Shown piece by piece: positions 35,606 to 42,995 of a stretch of 64,000 nt of DNA. Every line of letters begins with the position of its first letter. Within the stretch, counting starts at the first letter, position 1. A program made the translations under genes and the position numbers. The DNA comes from Bacillus vallismortis (GTDB lineage Bacteria; Bacillota; Bacilli; Bacillales; Bacillaceae): assembly GCF_004116955.1 (NCBI RefSeq), contig NZ_CP026362.1, positions 2,389,677 to 2,453,676 on the forward strand, in the 5' to 3' direction. Under the pieces are notes generated by a model that searched no databases, was not told where the DNA came from, and worked only from the letters and a program-made list of their open reading frames with translations.

Positions 35606-36685
35606 ATGGAACGTACAACGAATTTTAACGCAGGTCCTGCAGCGCTGCCATTGGAAGTTCTGCAAAAAGCACAGAACGAATTTATTGATTTTAACAACTC
35701 CGGCATGTCTGTTATGGAGCTTTCCCACCGCAGCAAAGAGTATGAAGCGGTGCACCAAAAAGCGAAAAGCCTTTTAATCGAACTGATGGGCATCCCGGAA
35801 GATTACGATATTTTGTTTCTTCAAGGCGGGGCAAGCCTTCAATTCTCAATGCTTCCGATGAACTTTTTAACACCTGAAAAAACCGCGCATTTTGTGATGA
35901 CCGGGGCTTGGTCCGAAAAAGCCCTCGCTGAAGCAAAGCTGTTTGGGAACACCTCTGTGACAGCTACAAGTGAAGCAGACAATTACAGCTTTATTCCTGA
36001 AGTTGACCTTACAGATATAAAAGACGGCGCGTATGTACATATCACGTCCAACAATACGATTTTCGGCACACAGTGGCAGGATTTCCCGAATTCCCCAATC
36101 CCGCTCGTCGCCGACATGTCCAGCGATATTCTAAGCAGAAAAATCGACGTGTCCAAGTTTGACGTGATCTACGGAGGCGCCCAAAAGAACCTTGGCCCTT
36201 CCGGTGTGACTGTTGTCATCATGAAAAAAACGTGGCTAGAAAAAGAAAATGCGAACGTTCCAAAAATCCTGACGTATTCAACGCATGTCAAAGCGGATTC
36301 ACTTTACAACACGCCGCCGACATTTGCGATTTACATGCTGAGCCTTGTTTTGGAATGGCTGAAAGAAAACGGCGGTGTAGAAGCTGCTGAACAGCGTAAT
36401 GAACAAAAAGCGCAGGTTCTCTACAGCTGTATTGATGAAAGCAACGGATTCTATAAAGGGCATGCCAGAAAGGACAGCCGCTCACGCATGAATGTTACCT
36501 TCACGCTTCGTAAAGACGAATTAACGAAAACTTTCGTTCAGGAAGCAAAAGAAGCAAAAATGATCGGCCTCGGCGGACACCGTTCAGTAGGAGGCTGCCG
36601 CGCTTCCATTTATAATGCTGTGTCCCTAGAAGACTGTGAAAAATTAGCTGCGTTCATGAAGAAATTCCAGCAGGAAAATGAGTAA
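35606..36685 (+). CDS. serC: SerC, phosphoserine aminotransferase
   Basis: This 359-residue PLP enzyme makes phosphoserine from phosphohydroxypyruvate and glutamate in serine synthesis, and also serves pyridoxal phosphate synthesis in some bacteria. The start segment TTNFNAGPAALP is diagnostic. The PLP lysine lies in VIYGGAQKNLGPSGV near residue 196, and the C-terminal phosphate-binding region is GLGGHRSVGGCRASIYN. ATGATGG follows GGGAGAGGATC, and the second ATG gives the family N-terminus. A TTGTGA/TATACA-type promoter is visible near 35547-35576. Confidence 0.96.
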   Translation: MERTTNFNAGPAALPLEVLQKAQNEFIDFNNSGMSVMELSHRSKEYEAVHQKAKSLLIELMGIPEDYDILFLQGGASLQFSMLPMNFLTPEKTAHFVMTGAWSEKALAEAKLFGNTSVTATSEADNYSFIPEVDLTDIKDGAYVHITSNNTIFGTQWQDFPNSPIPLVADMSSDILSRKIDVSKFDVIYGGAQKNLGPSGVTVVIMKKTWLEKENANVPKILTYSTHVKADSLYNTPPTFAIYMLSLVLEWLKENGGVEAAEQRNEQKAQVLYSCIDESNGFYKGHARKDSRSRMNVTFTLRKDELTKTFVQEAKEAKMIGLGGHRSVGGCRASIYNAVSLEDCEKLAAFMKKFQQENE

Positions 36686-36761
36686 AAGGTCTGGCTATGC
36701 AAACCGTTCGTTTGGTATACTGTTTGCATAATACATTCTTTAAGCCTTCGCAATAAATGAC

Positions 36762-36827
36762 GAGCATATTATTGGAGGGCAAAAAGCTTAGCAGAGGAGA
36801 GCATAGATATGAAAACAAAAGAGTTAG
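36762..36827 (+). promoter_or_regulatory. TRAP-binding NAG repeats over the trpP start
   Basis: Triplets GAG, GAG, TAG, GAG, GAG, TAG precede the ATG, and GAG and TAG follow inside the coding sequence, each spaced by a few bases. This is the pattern bound by tryptophan-activated TRAP protein. It covers the ribosome-binding site (GGAG at 36796), so TRAP binding would block translation of trpP when tryptophan is plentiful, as established in B. subtilis. Confidence 0.88.
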
Positions 36828-37327
36828 TTATTATGGCTCTGTTTGCCGCAATCGGCGCAGCGCTTCATTCCATTATTCCGCCTTTTTTAGGCGGCATGAA
36901 ACCAGATATGATGTTAGTCATGATGTTCCTGGGCGTCCTTCTGTTCCCGCGGGTGCAAAATGTACTCACTATCGGGATTGTCACCGGAATCATTTCCGCG
37001 CTTACAACCGCATTTCCAGCCGGACAGATTCCCAACATCATCGATAAACCCGTGTCCGCGTTTTTGTTCTTCACCCTGTTTCTCTTGTGCAGAAAGAGCC
37101 AGAAAACAGGTGCAGCCGCTGTGCTGACAGCGATCGGGACCATCTTATCGGGAATTGTTTTTTTATCATCAGCTTTTTTGATTGTCGGTTTGCCTGGCGG
37201 TTTTGCCGCATTGTTCGCGGCTGTTGTTCTGCCGGCCGCTGTACTGAATACAATCGCACTGATCGTGATTTATCCGATAGTACAATCCATTTTAAGACGT
37301 TCGAGCTTTATGGAAGCTGCTGAATAA
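36809..37327 (+). CDS. trpP: TrpP/YhaG, tryptophan transporter
   Basis: This 172-residue membrane protein has five hydrophobic helices (starting with LVIMALFAAIGAALHSII). It belongs to the TrpP family of small tryptophan uptake proteins, which resemble ECF-type substrate-binding S components. It imports tryptophan and is regulated translationally by TRAP in B. subtilis. The start ATG lies inside the NAG repeat region. It is monocistronic with its own terminator. Confidence 0.94.
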   Translation: MKTKELVIMALFAAIGAALHSIIPPFLGGMKPDMMLVMMFLGVLLFPRVQNVLTIGIVTGIISALTTAFPAGQIPNIIDKPVSAFLFFTLFLLCRKSQKTGAAAVLTAIGTILSGIVFLSSAFLIVGLPGGFAALFAAVVLPAAVLNTIALIVIYPIVQSILRRSSFMEAAE

Positions 37328-37333
37328 TTGTCA

Positions 37334-37371
37334 CCCAAAACCTCTTCCGCTTCCGGGAGAGGTTTTTTTCG
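37334..37371. terminator. terminator of trpP
   Basis: AACCTCT pairs with AGAGGTT around a GC-rich loop and is followed by seven T residues. Confidence 0.85.
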
Positions 37372-37400
37372 ACAGAGAGTCCGCAGCACGTCAGCATGTT

Positions 37401-37592
37401 TTAAGCAAAGAGTTTTGTGAAAAAGATAAGACATAGTGTAAAGGCGGTTCCGGTTGAACAAACGAGCGCTTTCTGCCGGATGACCTTCTTGGGCGGATAA
37501 GAAGCAGCCTGGCTGAGGAGTCTGAGATAGTAAACAGCGCCCGAAGCGAAGGCAAGGGTGATGCAGGATAACACAATCGTAAAGACAGACAA
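37401..37592 (-). CDS. small two-helix membrane protein
   Basis: This 63-residue hydrophobic protein has two probable transmembrane helices, one at residues 3-24 (FTIVLSCITLAFASGAVYYL) and one at 44-62, joined by a basic loop (SYPPKKVIRQK). The start is TTG, preceded by AGGGAGAAGG at good spacing, which supports a real gene. It is transcribed toward trpP and divergent from yhaH. I do not recognise a family, and no function can be given. Confidence 0.65.
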   Translation of the reverse strand: MSVFTIVLSCITLAFASGAVYYLRLLSQAASYPPKKVIRQKALVCSTGTAFTLCLIFFTKLFA

Positions 37593-37721
37593 CCTTCTCC
37601 CTCCTTTTCACTTAAAAAATATGCTAAAATAAAGCAAGCTATGTATAGAAGTTCAAGCTTTCAACAAAAATGAAACATACTGAATGAATCCTATTTCCAA
37701 GAAAAAGACGGGGTGATTGTA

Positions 37722-38078
37722 ATGGCGGACGGACGTTCTCTGCTAACAGGACTATTCGTAGGCGGCATTATCGGAGGGGCAGCAGTTCTTCTTACTGCAC
37801 CTTCTTCAGGAGCGCAGCTGCGTGAAAAAATGAAAACCAATTATGATTCTTTCGAGGAAACAATCAAACGCTTAAAATCGGACGGGCTTGCGTTAAAAGA
37901 CCAACTGATCAAAGCGGCAAAAGAAAGCACAGATGTCATTAAAGATGTGAGCGGCGAGCTCCAAACGTCAATTAAAAAATGGCAGGAAGAGATCAAACCT
38001 CATCAGCAGGATCTGCAAAAAGAAATCGCTGATATTGAAGAAAAGATCAAACAGCTGGAGAAAACCTTACAAAACTAA
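37722..38078 (+). CDS. yhaH: YhaH, YtxH-domain protein
   Basis: This 118-residue protein has an N-terminal Gly-rich membrane-associated helix (LLTGLFVGGIIGGAAVLLTAPSSG) typical of YtxH-type general stress proteins. A long amphipathic helical tail rich in Lys, Glu and Gln follows (ADIEEKIKQLEKTL), probably a coiled coil. Exact role unknown. The ATG at 37722 is preferred over one three codons upstream because GGGGTG lies at normal distance. A strong terminator follows. Confidence 0.87.
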   Translation: MADGRSLLTGLFVGGIIGGAAVLLTAPSSGAQLREKMKTNYDSFEETIKRLKSDGLALKDQLIKAAKESTDVIKDVSGELQTSIKKWQEEIKPHQQDLQKEIADIEEKIKQLEKTLQN

Positions 38079-38097
38079 TATCCTATTCAAAAGAAAA

Positions 38098-38133
38098 AAA
38101 TGCGGGCCAAAATGGGCCCCGCATTTTTTTTTT
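38098..38133 (+). terminator. terminator of yhaH
   Basis: AAATGCGGG pairs with CCCGCATTT and is followed by a long T run. Confidence 0.9.
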
Positions 38134-38256
38134 GCCTAAAAAGCCTCTCATAGCAATGGATGGAGAATTTATTAAAAAATTCTTACATTTTCATCTTTAT
38201 TAATCTTTATTTTATTGGCATAATAGAGAAAAAGAAAAAGAGAAGCAGGTGACGTA

Positions 38257-38868
38257 ATGAATCGAGTGGAACCGCCCTATGATGTGAAAGAGGCTCTGGT
38301 CTTTACCCAGAAAATGGCTCAGCTTAGCAAGGCTCTTTGGAAATCGATCGAGAAGGATTGGCAGCAATGGCTTAAACCGTATGACCTGAATATTAATGAG
38401 CATCATATTTTATGGATTGCGTACCAATTGAATGGAGCTTCCATTTCTGAAATCGCGAAATTCGGCGTCATGCACGTATCAACCGCATTCAACTTTTCAA
38501 AAAAGCTGGAAGAGAGAGGATATTTAAGGTTCTCCAAACGGCTGAATGATAAACGGAACACATACGTCCAATTGACTGAGGAAGGAACTGAGGTATTCTG
38601 GAGCTTGCTTGAGGAATTTGATCCGACTCGCAACGCGGTTTTTAAAGGGTCACAGCCACTTTATCATTTATTCGGAAAATTCCCTGAAGTGGCAGAACTG
38701 ATGTGTATGATACGCCATATCTACGGCGATGATTTTATGGAAATTTTCGAAACGTCACTCACCAATATTGACCATGACTTTGAAAGCGAAAACGGAAAAC
38801 TGAAGAAAAAAGCAAAGGACAGTGCTGCGGATGAACCGGCAGAAGAGCTCGAACCTGTAAACAGTTAA
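38257..38868 (+). CDS. scoC: ScoC/Hpr, MarR-family transition state regulator
   Basis: This 203-residue winged-helix repressor (MarR superfamily) represses exoprotease genes including aprE and nprE, sporulation genes and peptide transporters. The DNA-binding region spans about residues 45-115: [22 protein letters not shown] is the recognition helix area and [16 protein letters not shown] forms the wing. The acidic C-terminal tail is characteristic. AGCAGGTGACG precedes the ATG. Its stop codon overlaps that of the convergent gene yhaI. It is probably the direct regulator of the aprE gene in this window. Confidence 0.96.
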   Translation: MNRVEPPYDVKEALVFTQKMAQLSKALWKSIEKDWQQWLKPYDLNINEHHILWIAYQLNGASISEIAKFGVMHVSTAFNFSKKLEERGYLRFSKRLNDKRNTYVQLTEEGTEVFWSLLEEFDPTRNAVFKGSQPLYHLFGKFPEVAELMCMIRHIYGDDFMEIFETSLTNIDHDFESENGKLKKKAKDSAADEPAEELEPVNS

Positions 38869-39206
38869 TCAAAGTGCTTCATGATGCCGATAAAGACTTC
38901 CATCAGCTCTTGATAAAGCCCCTGCTCGTACAGGGCAAAAATCGTTTCATGAACATCTAATTTTTCATTCAGCTGTCCGGCAAAAAGCGCAAGGAGCTTA
39001 TCGAAGGTTACAAACCCTTGCGCTTTTTGTGCTGCCAGCTCTTCTGACAATTCAACGCATATCCTTAACACCTCTTCCCCTTCTTCCCTGCTCAGCCCTT
39101 TGTCAATGAGAAGCGCATAGAAAGGGTACCTGTCCATATCTACTGTTTTCACTAATAATTGTATGTAATATTCTAATCGCTCAATGCGATGATCCATCGA
39201 ATCCAT
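38865..39206 (-). CDS. yhaI: YhaI, DUF1878 protein
   Basis: This 113-residue, entirely helical protein of the DUF1878 family begins [18 protein letters not shown]. It has alternating charged helices and no membrane segment or catalytic motif. Several in-frame start codons lie within 10 bases; the choice at 39206 follows the known family length, and the binding site AGAAGTGG is weak. It ends on the stop codon of scoC (four-base convergent overlap). Function unknown. Confidence 0.85.
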   Translation of the reverse strand: MDSMDHRIERLEYYIQLLVKTVDMDRYPFYALLIDKGLSREEGEEVLRICVELSEELAAQKAQGFVTFDKLLALFAGQLNEKLDVHETIFALYEQGLYQELMEVFIGIMKHFD

Positions 39207-39413
39207 CCACACCACTTCTTTCTATCTTTAATCTTATTTTAGCTGATAATTCACTGAGAAGAAAGTTCTAACCCTATATTTCGCTGTTTGTTTGCCTATT
39301 TCAAAAAAATACCTTCCGGATGATTTTTTTTCTTAAAAAAGCATTGATTTTTTCTCATAGGAGGAGTAAATTATTTTGAGATTCTATTCAAGATGTATGG
39401 AAGGATGACTTTA

Positions 39414-39932
39414 ATGAATTGCTGGAAGACCATAAATCTCATGAAGGATTATGGCGCCGTTCGCCTCATACTAATTGCTGTATGTTTTATGATTTTTGTT
39501 TTTATATCGACCTTTTTAGCATTTGAGCTGCTTCGCCCCGGCACCAGCTTAAGCGATGAATATGTAGCTTTATTCGGCGGTTTGCTCGTCGTTATTTTAT
39601 TTGTACATAAAGTCATCCATGTCCTGCCGATCATCTGCAAAAAAAGAAAATTAGATAAAAAGTTTACCATCTTGCGCATGCCCGCATGGAAACGGATACC
39701 AAAAACGACAATGCTGATTTCACTCGTAAGCCCGTTCTTGCTGATAACGCCTGTATTGTTTTACGCCGCGCTGGCTTTTCCGAATCACGCTCATTATTTC
39801 TGTATGATTTCGGGCATCCATGCCGGCTACTGTCTGCCTGATTTCTTGCTGGCCCTCAAGCTCATACAAGCGCCGAAAGCCGCTTTCATTGATCAGGAAG
39901 CAGATGGCTTGGATATTCTTGTTGAAAAGTAG
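39414..39932 (+). CDS. yhaJ: YhaJ, DUF3267-like membrane protein
   Basis: This 172-residue protein has about four hydrophobic helices (residues 18-40, 52-72, 105-125 and 128-150). It resembles the DUF3267 putative zincin family of membrane proteins, but the expected HExxH motif reads HKVIH in [12 protein letters not shown], so the catalytic glutamate is a lysine. A peptidase activity is therefore unlikely. The start ATG at 39414 follows GGAAGGATG. It is the gene recalled as yhaJ in B. subtilis. Confidence 0.78.
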   Translation: MNCWKTINLMKDYGAVRLILIAVCFMIFVFISTFLAFELLRPGTSLSDEYVALFGGLLVVILFVHKVIHVLPIICKKRKLDKKFTILRMPAWKRIPKTTMLISLVSPFLLITPVLFYAALAFPNHAHYFCMISGIHAGYCLPDFLLALKLIQAPKAAFIDQEADGLDILVEK

Positions 39933-40036
39933 CCAAACCTTGTCGCTAGCGGCGATTTTTCAATTTGCATTCTATCTTTTTTAATAAATATTTGGTAATG
40001 TAATATGGGACAGTTCAGAGAGAGGGGGAATCTCCC

Positions 40037-40222
40037 ATCATTTTATTCTATTTTATCGTGGCTGCCGTGTTTATTTTATATTTCATAAACAGGCTCACCA
40101 ATACATTATGCCTTGTCAGAGAGATTCCTGAAGAACGGCAGGATAAGGTATTCCGTTTTATCAATATATCTATATTAATTTTACTGATCTCTTCATTCGT
40201 CGAGATCTCCTTTACTGTGTAA
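40037..40222 (+). CDS. small membrane protein without a canonical start codon
   Basis: The reading frame from base 40037 to the TAA at 40220-40222 encodes about 61 residues with two hydrophobic helices (IILFYFIVAAVFILYFI and INISILILLISSFVEI) separated by a charged loop (RLTNTLCLVREIPEERQDK). AGAGAGGGGG lies eight bases before 40037. A terminator follows at once. Only ATC (40037), ATT (40040) or an internal GTG (40058) could serve as start; the GTG would truncate the first helix. The gene looks real but its start is uncertain: a rare start codon, a mutation, or a sequence error are all possible. Confidence 0.55.
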   Translation: MILFYFIVAAVFILYFINRLTNTLCLVREIPEERQDKVFRFINISILILLISSFVEISFTV

Positions 40223-40230
40223 TTATGTAT

Positions 40231-40272
40231 GAAAAAAAGCATAGCTGCTGATTTTGCAGCTATGCTTTTTAT
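40231..40272. terminator. bidirectional terminator
   Basis: AAAAAGCATAGCTGC pairs perfectly with GCAGCTATGCTTTTT. It lies between the plus-strand small membrane gene and the minus-strand tiny gene at 40278. Confidence 0.9.
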
Positions 40273-40277
40273 TTTGA

Positions 40278-40364
40278 TTAGTACAGCCAAGAAGCGCCGA
40301 TGATAATCAATAAAATAAATAACACAACCAATAAAGCGAAACCGCCTGCAAATACTTCACCCAT
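40278..40364 (-). CDS. 28-residue YjcZ-type hydrophobic peptide
   Basis: The 28-residue product begins MGEVFAGGF and ends GASWLY, with a single hydrophobic helix ALLVVLFILLIII between. It belongs to the YjcZ/YhzE type of tiny sporulation-associated membrane peptides and is closely similar to the product at 40488-40574. AGGAGGTGC precedes the ATG. Minus-strand genes of this type are usually missed by ORF cut-offs. Function unknown. Confidence 0.8.
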   Translation of the reverse strand: MGEVFAGGFALLVVLFILLIIIGASWLY

Positions 40365-40448
40365 CTTAAAAAGCACCTCCTGTAAAAAGCTTTATTTTCC
40401 AATTACATCTTATGCAATTCACGATTGAAACGATTAGGCGCTAGGAAA

Positions 40449-40479
40449 ATAAAGGATCGCTTATCTTGCAAGCGATCCC
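40449..40479 (-). terminator. terminator of yhzE-like gene
   Basis: GGATCGCTT pairs with AAGCGATCC, with a T-rich run on the minus strand. Confidence 0.8.
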
Positions 40480-40487
40480 TGGGCTGC

Positions 40488-40574
40488 TTAGTAGATGTAT
40501 GCTGCACCTACGATGATAAGCAAAATGAACAGTACGACAAGCAATGCGAAACCGTTAGAGTATCCTCCGCTCAT
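40488..40574 (-). CDS. yhzE: YhzE, 28-residue YjcZ-family peptide
   Basis: The 28-residue product begins MSGGYSNGF and continues ALLVVLFILLIIVGAAYIY, a single membrane helix with a Gly/Ser/Tyr head. This is the typical YjcZ family pattern found in Bacillus sporulation genes. AAAAGGAGGT precedes the ATG at ideal distance. The paralogue at 40278 shares the core ALLVVLFILLII. The terminator at 40449 follows it, so the two are separately terminated units. Confidence 0.85.
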   Translation of the reverse strand: MSGGYSNGFALLVVLFILLIIVGAAYIY

Positions 40575-40733
40575 GTTACATACCTCCTTTTCTTGATCAA
40601 TATATAAGTATGCCGTCAGCAAAAGTTTGACTAGACGAATGCCCGTTATTTAAAATCTTTTTACAGGTAGCTACAATGTGTTATGATACGCTTAGGTAAT
40701 TTAATTTGGAATGATTAGGAGTGTTTGAAAACA

Positions 40734-41600
40734 ATGAAAAAAATCACAATAGCAGCTATCACCGCGACAAGCATCCTCGCTCTCAGTGCTTGCAGCGGCG
40801 GCGACAAAGAAGTCATCGCAAAAACAGACGCAGGCGATGTAACGAAAGGCGAGCTCTACACAAATATGAAGAAAACAGCTGGTGCAAGCGTCCTGACACA
40901 GCTGGTGCAAGAAAAAGTATTAGACGAGAAATATAAAGTAACAGATAAAGAAATTGACAAAAAGCTGAAAGAATACAAAACACAGCTTGGCGATCAATAT
41001 ACTGCTCTTGAAGAACAATATGGAAAGAATTACCTTAAAGAGCAGGTAAAATATGAATTGCTTACACAAAAAGCGGCTAAAGATAAAATCAAAGTAACAG
41101 ATGCTGATACGAAAGAGTACTGGGAAGGCTTAAAAGACAAAATCCGCGCAAGCCACATCCTAGTCGCTGATAAAAAGACAGCTGAAGAAGTAGAGAAAAA
41201 GCTGAAAAAAGGCGAGAAATTTGAAGACCTTGCAAAAGAATATTCTACAGACACTGCTTCATCTTCTCAAGGCGGCGACCTTGGCTGGTTCGCAAAAGAT
41301 GGTATGGTGGAAGAATTCAGCAAAGCTGCATTTAAACTAAAAACAGATGAAGTCAGTGATCCTGTCAAATCACAATACGGCTATCACATTATTAAAAAGA
41401 CAGAAGAACGCGGCAAATACGATGACATGAAAAAAGAACTGAAATCTGAAGTTCTTGAACAAAAGCTAAATGACAACGCAGCCGTTCAGGAAGCTGTTCA
41501 AAAAGTCATGAAGAAAGCTGACATTGAAGTAAAAGATAAAGATCTGAAAGACACATTTAAAACATCTTCAGAAAGCGACAGCACTTCTAGTTCTAAATAA
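40734..41600 (+). CDS. prsA: PrsA, extracellular foldase lipoprotein (parvulin PPIase)
   Basis: This 288-residue lipoprotein on the outer face of the membrane folds secreted proteins, including exoproteases and penicillin-binding proteins. Its signal peptide ends in lipobox LALSAC (lipidated Cys20). The parvulin-type peptidyl-prolyl isomerase domain covers about residues 134-225, with KIRASHILVADKKTAEE, GGDLGWFAKDGMVEEF and QYGYHIIKKTEER. The flanking N- and C-terminal helical parts form the chaperone crevice. The ATG at 40734 is used; a TTG three codons earlier is too close to the AGGAG. It is followed by a strong terminator. Confidence 0.96.
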   Translation: MKKITIAAITATSILALSACSGGDKEVIAKTDAGDVTKGELYTNMKKTAGASVLTQLVQEKVLDEKYKVTDKEIDKKLKEYKTQLGDQYTALEEQYGKNYLKEQVKYELLTQKAAKDKIKVTDADTKEYWEGLKDKIRASHILVADKKTAEEVEKKLKKGEKFEDLAKEYSTDTASSSQGGDLGWFAKDGMVEEFSKAAFKLKTDEVSDPVKSQYGYHIIKKTEERGKYDDMKKELKSEVLEQKLNDNAAVQEAVQKVMKKADIEVKDKDLKDTFKTSSESDSTSSSK

Positions 41601-41602
41601 TA

Positions 41603-41643
41603 AAAAAAGCTGTGCAGACTCATTGAGCTGCACAGCTTTTTTA
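41603..41643. terminator. bidirectional terminator prsA/yhaL
   Basis: AAAAAGCTGTGCA pairs with TGCACAGCTTTTT around a 12-base loop between convergent genes. Confidence 0.9.
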
Positions 41644-41853
41644 TGCGATGGAATGGTTTTGATTTTCGTCTTCAGTCTGCTGAGAACTGCGGCGCTCTCT
41701 CTCCTTTTCCATCCTCTCCATATATATCTGCCCTTCTTTTTCAATAAAGGACTGATCTGCTTTTTCTTCCTCTTTGGCTGCCGCCACAAGTTTATATGCA
41801 CTGAAAATGATGCCTACAATACAAAGATACACCCACCACGGAAAAAATAACAC
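41641..41853 (-). CDS. yhaL: YhaL, small membrane sporulation protein
   Basis: This 70-residue protein has one N-terminal membrane helix (FFPWWVYLCIVGIIFSAYKLV) and a highly charged cytoplasmic tail (EEEKADQSFIEKEGQIYMERMEKERERR). The start is GTG at 41853, preceded by AAAGGGGGAGAA; this gives the recorded length, while an upstream ATG overlaps the binding site. B. subtilis YhaL is annotated as a sporulation protein. Its molecular role is unknown. Confidence 0.85.
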   Translation of the reverse strand: MLFFPWWVYLCIVGIIFSAYKLVAAAKEEEKADQSFIEKEGQIYMERMEKERERRSSQQTEDENQNHSIA

Positions 41854-41935
41854 GGGCTTCTCCCCCTTTTGCATAGATTCTTTATTCTTAAATCTATGCG
41901 GGAATGAGACGAGTTATGAGCGGCAAACGCGCATA

Positions 41936-41976
41936 AAAAAGGACTGACCTGAATGATTCAGCATCAGTCCTTTTTG
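41936..41976 (-). terminator. terminator of yhaM
   Basis: AAAAAGGACTGA pairs with TCAGTCCTTTTT, reading leftward just beyond the yhaM stop codon. Confidence 0.88.
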
Positions 41977-41977
41977 G

Positions 41978-42922
41978 TTATTTATGAAAAGTCGGTTTGT
42001 AAAAGGAACGGTTTTCCAGCGCGAATACACGTTCAGTGTACTCACCCGGCTTCACGCGCTCGAGCGCTCTGTCCATCATATTCATTTTTGCATCCAGGTT
42101 GTCTATATAGTGCAGGATTTCCGCTTCTTTCACCATCGGCGGTTTCGGGCTGCCCCATTCCGCTTTGCCGTGGTGGCTCAAAATCAAGTGCTGAAGAATT
42201 AACACCTCTTCAGAATCGATTTGAAGCTCCTCAGCCGCTTTTGACAGCTCTGTGACCATAATCGAAATATGGCCGAGCAAATTGCCTTCGACCGTATACG
42301 ACGTGGAAACAGGGCCGGACAGCTCTTTCACTTTTCCGAGATCATGCAGGATCACGCCGGCATAGAGCAGATCACGGTCAAGAGACGGATATAAATCCGC
42401 AATCGATTTCGCCAGATTCAGCATCGAGACAACATGATACGCTAAACCTGAAACAAACTCATGGTGGTTTTTCGTAGCCGCTGGATAATCCATAAACTCT
42501 GCTTCGTGTTTTTTGACTAAAAACCTTGTGATCCGCTGGATATTCGGATTTTTCATTTCAAATATATATTGAGTGATGGTATCCATCATTTCATTTTTCG
42601 GAATCGGCGCGGTTTCTAAAAAATCATCAATACTGACGTTTTCATGCTCGCCCGCCGGCCTGATATTTCTCAGCTTCAGCTGGGTGCGCCCGCGGTAATG
42701 GTGGACATCCCCCACGACCTTCACAATCGTCTGCGGCGCATAGGTCACTTCGTCACTTTGCTTGGCATCCCACAGCTTCGCTTCAATATCGCCTGACTGA
42801 TCTTGCAGCATCAGCGTTAAAAACGGTTTCCCGTTGCTGGCAATCCCTTTCGTCAAGGATTTAATCAATAGATATTGGTCCACCTGTTCGCCAACCTCAT
42901 GTAGCATAATCCCTTTAGCCAT
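41978..42922 (-). CDS. yhaM: YhaM, 3'-5' exoribonuclease
   Basis: This 314-residue hydrolytic exonuclease degrades single-stranded RNA (and DNA) from 3' ends. An N-terminal OB-fold nucleic-acid binding domain covers about residues 15-90 ([21 protein letters not shown]). It is followed by an HD metal-dependent phosphohydrolase domain containing [16 protein letters not shown] and [16 protein letters not shown]. The protein lies in the order yhaO-yhaN-yhaM with short gaps, so it is probably cotranscribed with the SbcCD-like pair. The start follows GGGAGCTTTA. Confidence 0.94.
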   Translation of the reverse strand: MAKGIMLHEVGEQVDQYLLIKSLTKGIASNGKPFLTLMLQDQSGDIEAKLWDAKQSDEVTYAPQTIVKVVGDVHHYRGRTQLKLRNIRPAGEHENVSIDDFLETAPIPKNEMMDTITQYIFEMKNPNIQRITRFLVKKHEAEFMDYPAATKNHHEFVSGLAYHVVSMLNLAKSIADLYPSLDRDLLYAGVILHDLGKVKELSGPVSTSYTVEGNLLGHISIMVTELSKAAEELQIDSEEVLILQHLILSHHGKAEWGSPKPPMVKEAEILHYIDNLDAKMNMMDRALERVKPGEYTERVFALENRSFYKPTFHK

Positions 42923-42995
42923 TCTATTAAAGCTCCCTCCGTATCTTACATAATATCAGTATATCACATACCGATTGACAGCTATAGAACCTCTT

